The notes under the pieces: generated by a model | Told to the model about the DNA's origin: nothing | The model's input: only the letters and a program-made list of their open reading frames with translations | Database searches by the model: none | Assembly: GCF_964355755.1 (NCBI RefSeq) | Contig: NC_092680.1 | Span: 5,125,001-5,189,000 of the forward strand | DNA from: Antedon mediterranea | Taxonomy: Eukaryota; Echinodermata; Crinoidea; Comatulida; Antedonidae | Reading direction: 5' to 3' | DNA length: 64,000 bases | Program-made: the position numbers and the translations under genes | Part shown: piece after piece, positions 59,679 to 64,000 of the stretch | Layout of the letters: every line of letters begins with the position of its first letter | Position numbering within the stretch: position 1 is the stretch's first letter

Positions 59679-60044
59679 ATGGCTGATTCCAAACTTCCAT
59701 GCGTCACTGAAACCAAATTCTTAGACATTACCATAGATTCTAACTTAAACTGGAAACCTCATATTAATCGTGTATCTAATATAATTTCTCGGAATTTAGG
59801 AATGATGAACAAACTAAAATATCATTTACCACCTCGAATTCTTTTAATACTTTATAGCACTTTAATGTTACCATATCTTTCTTATGTTAATATCGCATGG
59901 GGAGTCTTTATCACTAAATTCGAAACATTATGTCCTTGTCTAAGTACCGAAACGTCCAAATATGACTACCTATTTAGACTCCAGAAACGCTCACCCTGCA
60001 ATTCCCATCTTAGACTACATTCCATTTTTTATGCTGGCCCCTAA
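59679..60044 (+). pseudogene. Fragment of a non-LTR (LINE) reverse transcriptase
   Basis: The open stretch contains TKFLDITIDSNLNWKPHINR, then VSNIISRNLGMMNKLKYHLP and LILYSTLMLPYLSYVNIAWG. This is the typical end of the reverse transcriptase domain of Jockey/CR1-type LINEs (KFLGV.ID..L.W..HI, then LP...L..LY..LILP.L.Y...WG). The expected LQKR segment appears only after an odd insert, and the frame stops soon after. The polymerase core with its YADD motif and the endonuclease are missing, so this is a dead remnant. Confidence 0.75.
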
Positions 60045-60082
60045 TTATGGCAAATTATTTCCAATTTAAACTTAGATAAAAC

Positions 60083-60235
60083 ATCGTTACGTTGTTGTGT
60101 TGCGTCTCTAGTGGAAACCACGCATTAAGCTTGGTTTCCAGACGCTACGCAATGGCGTAGCGCAGCGCAAGTGAGTTGACCAATCACATACGACAGTTTG
60201 GATGATGCTTTGCGTCCAAATGGGAACCAAGCAGT
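60083..60235. repeat. Foldback MITE family B, two joined partial copies
   Basis: A right end (TTGCGTCTCTAGTGGAAACC, ACGCATTAAG) runs directly into a left end (AAGCTTGGTTTCCAGACGC). A shortened body follows (GCAAGTGAGTTGACCAATCA) and a right end GCGTCCAAATGGGAACCAAG. The middle inverted half is mostly deleted. Confidence 0.7.
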
Positions 60236-61792
60236 CTTAATGTTTCTTTGATTTGCTTTCCGTAGTCTGATGTAATTTCAGGGCTTCAAACTGATAACAG
60301 GTATCGGATAAGTCAGCCCGTATCCTCTCGTACCTTCACATACAATGTCAAGCTTCCCGAAGCCTGTGAAAATCGATTGAATCATGGCTTTGGCTGAGGA
60401 TGCTATGCTAGCGCCAAGCTACATTGACTAGAAATTTCATTAAGCATCTAAGCCCATAATTACATTTAGTATTTCAATGTTAATACGGTAACGAATCATG
60501 TTGTGAGTTGAGCCAATTTCTTATGAATGAATATCGTCTCTGTCGTCCATTTACGGTGAATAGTTCAAATTGTATAGGTAATTTATCTGCCTGTCTTCCA
60601 TACATTATCAAGATATTATGGATATTTAATAATCTATTGTCCACTATTATGACCAAAAACGATTGTCATTATATTTATAATTATGATTGTTCTCAATTTC
60701 AATGAAATTTATGAACGTGAGCAGAGGTTAGTTTGTCGAGAATCGTTGTGCTATGCATAATTTCCATTCCAAATCTATGAAATTTCACCAGTGTTTTTTT
60801 GGAAAACAAAACATAAATTGTTTTACAGTACAGTACTACCCCAATAAAGGGACATAGAAACTAACACGGTTTCCTCTATAAATAATGGTGTCCACTGAAT
60901 ATGGGTTGGCCATGTTGAAACATTATTTCCCCCCCACGGGAAAGTACCGTACCTCTTAATAGCTGGGATTTCACCTGAAGGGGTGTGGGGGGGGGGGCGA
61001 CGAAGACATTTCTTAGGTTATTGGGTGTACCAAAGGGGTATAAGAACACAAACGTGTAGTACAGTGCCGTAGTTATTCTGCTAAATTTGTTCTTTAATTT
61101 CAAGCAAACTGCAGCGGTCGGACGAATAACAACACCTACAAATTTTGGTTTTAACATTTGTAATCATCAGGAATAATAATTATACCCCAAGGGTTATTAG
61201 CATCTCATCGGTCCCTAATTATATTTTTCTTCCATATATTGTTTTACAAGGTATCTCTGTATGAAAACGTTGAGTGAAGCGTTGCGTTGCAGAAGTCATT
61301 TTTCCAATATCAATATTTGTCCAGATCCGTATCATATGGAAATCACGTATATACTTGTGTATGGTGTCCGTATCATGTAAGCTTAGTTTATGGTCTATGA
61401 TAAATAGGAGAAGCATAAGAAACATGTGTGATGCTGTATCACGATATTTCACTATGGTATGTACAGAGTTACAGTGCCGCTAATCGGTTGTAGCTGGGCG
61501 ACCACGGGAAAACATATTACGTCTCCCACCCCGAAGCTTACGCTGTGCAGTTTACAGTGTTCATCAGGTATACTTAGGTTTCGCAATTGAGGAACAGTTA
61601 TGAAATTAGTGATATGACAGTACTCGACATGTTGCCCGTTGGGAAAATACATCTTTTCTGGATAATATTACCGATTGCATTTCTCGTTCTGTCTGAATTT
61701 GTAAGGGGACCCTTACAATTTCAATAATGAAACCAATGTAACAACTTTACGCGGAGAATGAAGGGTGGAACCTGCGCAGAGCATAATCGTGA
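60236..61792. other. AT-rich DNA
   Basis: A family D-like fragment at about 60830-60912 (CAGTACTACCCCAATAAAGG, GGTGTCCACTGAATATGGG) and a G11 run near 60986. Frames at 61219-61452, 61274-61483 and 61452-61652 have no family resemblance. Confidence 0.4.
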
Positions 61793-61950
61793 AACCTCTG
61801 TCTACACTATCAAACTTGTTTGACAAAAAAAGTGTGATGTGCCCAATATGGTAGCGATATGCCCAAATATGGTAGTAATATGACATCATGTCCATCATGG
61901 GCACATCATATTTTTTTGTCACATAAAGTTTGATAGCGTAGACAGAGCTT
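61793..61950. repeat. Foldback MITE family A
   Basis: CTCTGTCTACACTATCAAAC at the left, GTGTGATGTGCCCAATATGG, GATATGCCCAAATATGG and a full right end AGTTTGATAGCGTAGACAGA then GCTT. Confidence 0.8.
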
Positions 61951-63183
61951 TACAGGAAACCGTTTTATATTTTCCTTTGTTTTTGGACTACATTCTTGAC
62001 AATTTCTTTTTTTCGCGTTCCTAAATATTCGAGAATTTATTTTCTGAAGATTCTAAACGTCTTCGCTCAATTTTCGCTGACAATAAGTGTTTTCCTTATT
62101 TTAATGATTTTGGTATTTCTATTTGTCCCTTTGTTACTTGGTCATTTTGATCGGTCTATACGTGTTTTCCACCGTATTCCACATTTACCGAGCTTGACCA
62201 ACGGTTCAAGATGACCTCAAATAAGGTTATTATGGGCGATAGACCAAGAATCAATAGATACATGCAATACATAATGGATTGCAGTTTGATGAGGGCGGTT
62301 TTGATGAAAACTTTCGACATGATTATAAATATTACTTTAAAATTACTTTATTCACATGAATACATACACATAATAAAAAATAAGAAATGATTTAGAAAAG
62401 AAAATTTATTATTTATAAATCCTATTCTGTATGATAAATGCCGCTAGATAACTAGAAAATACCCAACTTTTTAATAATGTAAATACAGTCCTGTATGTTT
62501 TATGTAATAACATAGATTACTAATAATACACTATGGTGATAGTAACGAGATATATAATACATATACAGTATTATTATTATCTCCATAATTCAGAGTGGGA
62601 GTCTAATATCCCAATGATTGGCTGATGTTGTGAATATAAAGTTAAATACAGGCAACCCAATATTATTCATTATATTTCAGTAAGAATAAAATAAGTGTCG
62701 GTTATCCGTTTGATATAATTATCATGAATAATTTTACATACATTTATGTCTGTGATAATGTTTGAGCCTTAATAGGAAGTAATGCGCATGCTCTGTTGTT
62801 GTACCGTCTGCTGTGCAATCGAGAGGTATTTTGAAGGACGCAATAAGACAAGTTCCCATTAGTCGTCAAGCAAAACAGACATCTGAATTGTCAATATTTC
62901 ACCAACACGAGACACTGATTATCAAACCCAATACCAAACACATATCATTTCTTAGCTAATTACCGACGTGCATTTTAAACTAACTAGTTGACCTTATATG
63001 AAGTAGATTGGAATATCAGCGTGCATACATTTTGGTAAGACGCTTACGACTTCATTTGTTTTAAAGAGTAGAATATTAGAATATATGTGATGATCCAAAT
63101 ATGCCCTGTCGTGCCATACCGCAAATCATACTCAGATCGTGTTTTTGTCAATTAAGCCTGCTTTGTAATACAGGGGATCCAAT
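61951..63183. other. AT-rich DNA
   Basis: No gene, RNA or repeat recognised; the frame at 61996-62214 is hydrophobic and T-rich. Confidence 0.4.
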
Positions 63184-63356
63184 GGCCGTATTCACTATTT
63201 ACACTTAGGCTAAGGGAGACACTTACCCTTAAAATTTAAAAAAATCTCCTTTCTAAGTGAATACAATTTAAGGGAAATACTTAAATATGTATTTAGTTAA
63301 GTGAAATACTTAATATTTAAGGGAAATATCTCACTTAAGTCACTTAGGATTCTGAA
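63184..63356. repeat. CTTAAGGG-type foldback repeat
   Basis: CACTTAGGCTAAGGGAGACA, CTTACCCTTAAA, TCTAAGTGAATACAATTTAA, GGGAAATACTTAA (twice) and CTCACTTAAGTCACTTAGGA. Inverted CACTTA/TAAGTG and CCCTTAA/TTAAGGG words dominate, so the stretch can fold extensively. GGCCGTATTCACTA marks the left edge. Confidence 0.5.
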
Positions 63357-63832
63357 ACAAGTATACGTTTAATGTCCCATTTGCATTACATTTAAAAAAA
63401 ATAGTGGGGTCACGAGTCGACCCCCTTTGATCCACGCCTATACATACGACTTTGTTTCACTACACAGAGTTCTTTCATGATATTTCCTTCTGAAACAAAC
63501 TCACAAATATGGATTTAGAGTCTTTAACACTTTCTACGTGCATTATTACATTAACACTTTTGGTTAGACATAGATTGGCTCAAGTGGAACAAATCTTATC
63601 GATCCGAATATTATGTAAGCAGCTAAAGACGCATTAAAGACGAAATATATAAATATTTACGCAAATCGGGGTGATTTAGATAAAGTGTGAGTTGTTTAGT
63701 AGATGGTGAATCAATGGTCATTGTATGTCATTCCAATATTTCATTTAATTAAATTCAAGTTTTACTTATTTATAATTTACTTTAAAAAGACAATGTCTTG
63801 GAAATATATTTCACACAGTCACACAGTAGTTA
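63357..63832. other. AT-rich DNA
   Basis: Nothing recognised. Confidence 0.4.
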
Positions 63833-63990
63833 TTAGTCTGGGTTCTAGACGGAGTTTTGACGTAACATTAGTAAAAAGATAAATATTTTTGCACATATGG
63901 CGTTTCATACTTCTTGAGCTTGTAAACTTGTATTTCAGGCAAACATCGAAAAGGCTTTAAATAACTCTACAGACTTGGAGCAAGTCTAAG
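63833..63990 (+). repeat. Family F dispersed repeat, long copy
   Basis: TATTAGTCTGGGTTCTAGAC, GGAGTTTTGACGTAACATTA, GCACATATGGCGTTTCATAC, CATCGAAAAGGC and CAGACTTGGAGCAAGTCTAA. Best copy of the family in the window; ends ten bases before the window edge. Confidence 0.7.
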
Positions 63991-64000
63991 TAGTTATATA

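Noticed and set aside
61452-61652. 66-codon minus-strand frame with balanced composition
   Set aside because: It looked more coding-like than most, but there is no known family, no adjacent exon and no splice logic; left out for lack of support.

Overview
This window reads as AT-rich, gene-poor, repeat-rich animal DNA. Spliced genes with canonical GT-AG introns, hAT transposons, non-LTR reverse transcriptase debris, many short foldback (MITE-like) elements and minisatellites all point to a metazoan. The frequent TAGGCCTA and TACTGTACAGTA-type words and the absence of vertebrate repeats fit an invertebrate deuterostome such as an echinoderm or hemichordate. That placement is an impression, not a proof. 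No bacterial-style operons, CRISPR arrays or rRNA genes are visible.

Layout. 1-19 kb: AT-rich intergenic DNA with MITE families (here called A to F), a degenerate GGCAGGT minisatellite near 4.5-5.0 kb, a SINE-like repeat near 13 kb and a 1.8 kb minisatellite at 13.8-15.6 kb that looks like an internally expanded copy of a dispersed repeat. 19.1-26.3 kb: the most structured part. A direct repeat and a roughly 300 bp inverted repeat surround a 5.5 kb hAT element (20449-25983). The element carries an apparently intact three-exon transposase of 887 residues, followed, inside the element, by 11 nearly identical 118 bp tandem repeats. 26.3-35 kb: more MITEs and tandem repeats, and a possible cysteine-rich exon on the minus strand near 30.1 kb. 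35191-35387: the one confident host coding segment, a signal peptide plus LRR N-terminal cap ending in a phase-2 splice donor, typical of a leucine-rich-repeat receptor such as the LGR/glycoprotein-hormone receptor group. 35.4-64 kb: presumed first intron and/or intergenic DNA. It holds further MITEs, a 1.6 kb non-autonomous hAT element with a perfect 8 bp target duplication (55533-57145), a 57-58 kb repeat cluster and a fragment of a LINE-type reverse transcriptase (59.7 kb).

The cellular genes here do not form a working set. Only the LRR exon is likely host-coding with good confidence; the other full-length coding sequence is a transposase. The main biological interest is the nested transposon/inverted-repeat/minisatellite structure at 19-26 kb and the way short palindromic elements have been duplicated, nested and expanded. 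Splice sites, family names and repeat borders were read by eye, without alignment software or databases, so borders of degenerate repeats are good only to roughly 5-20 bases.
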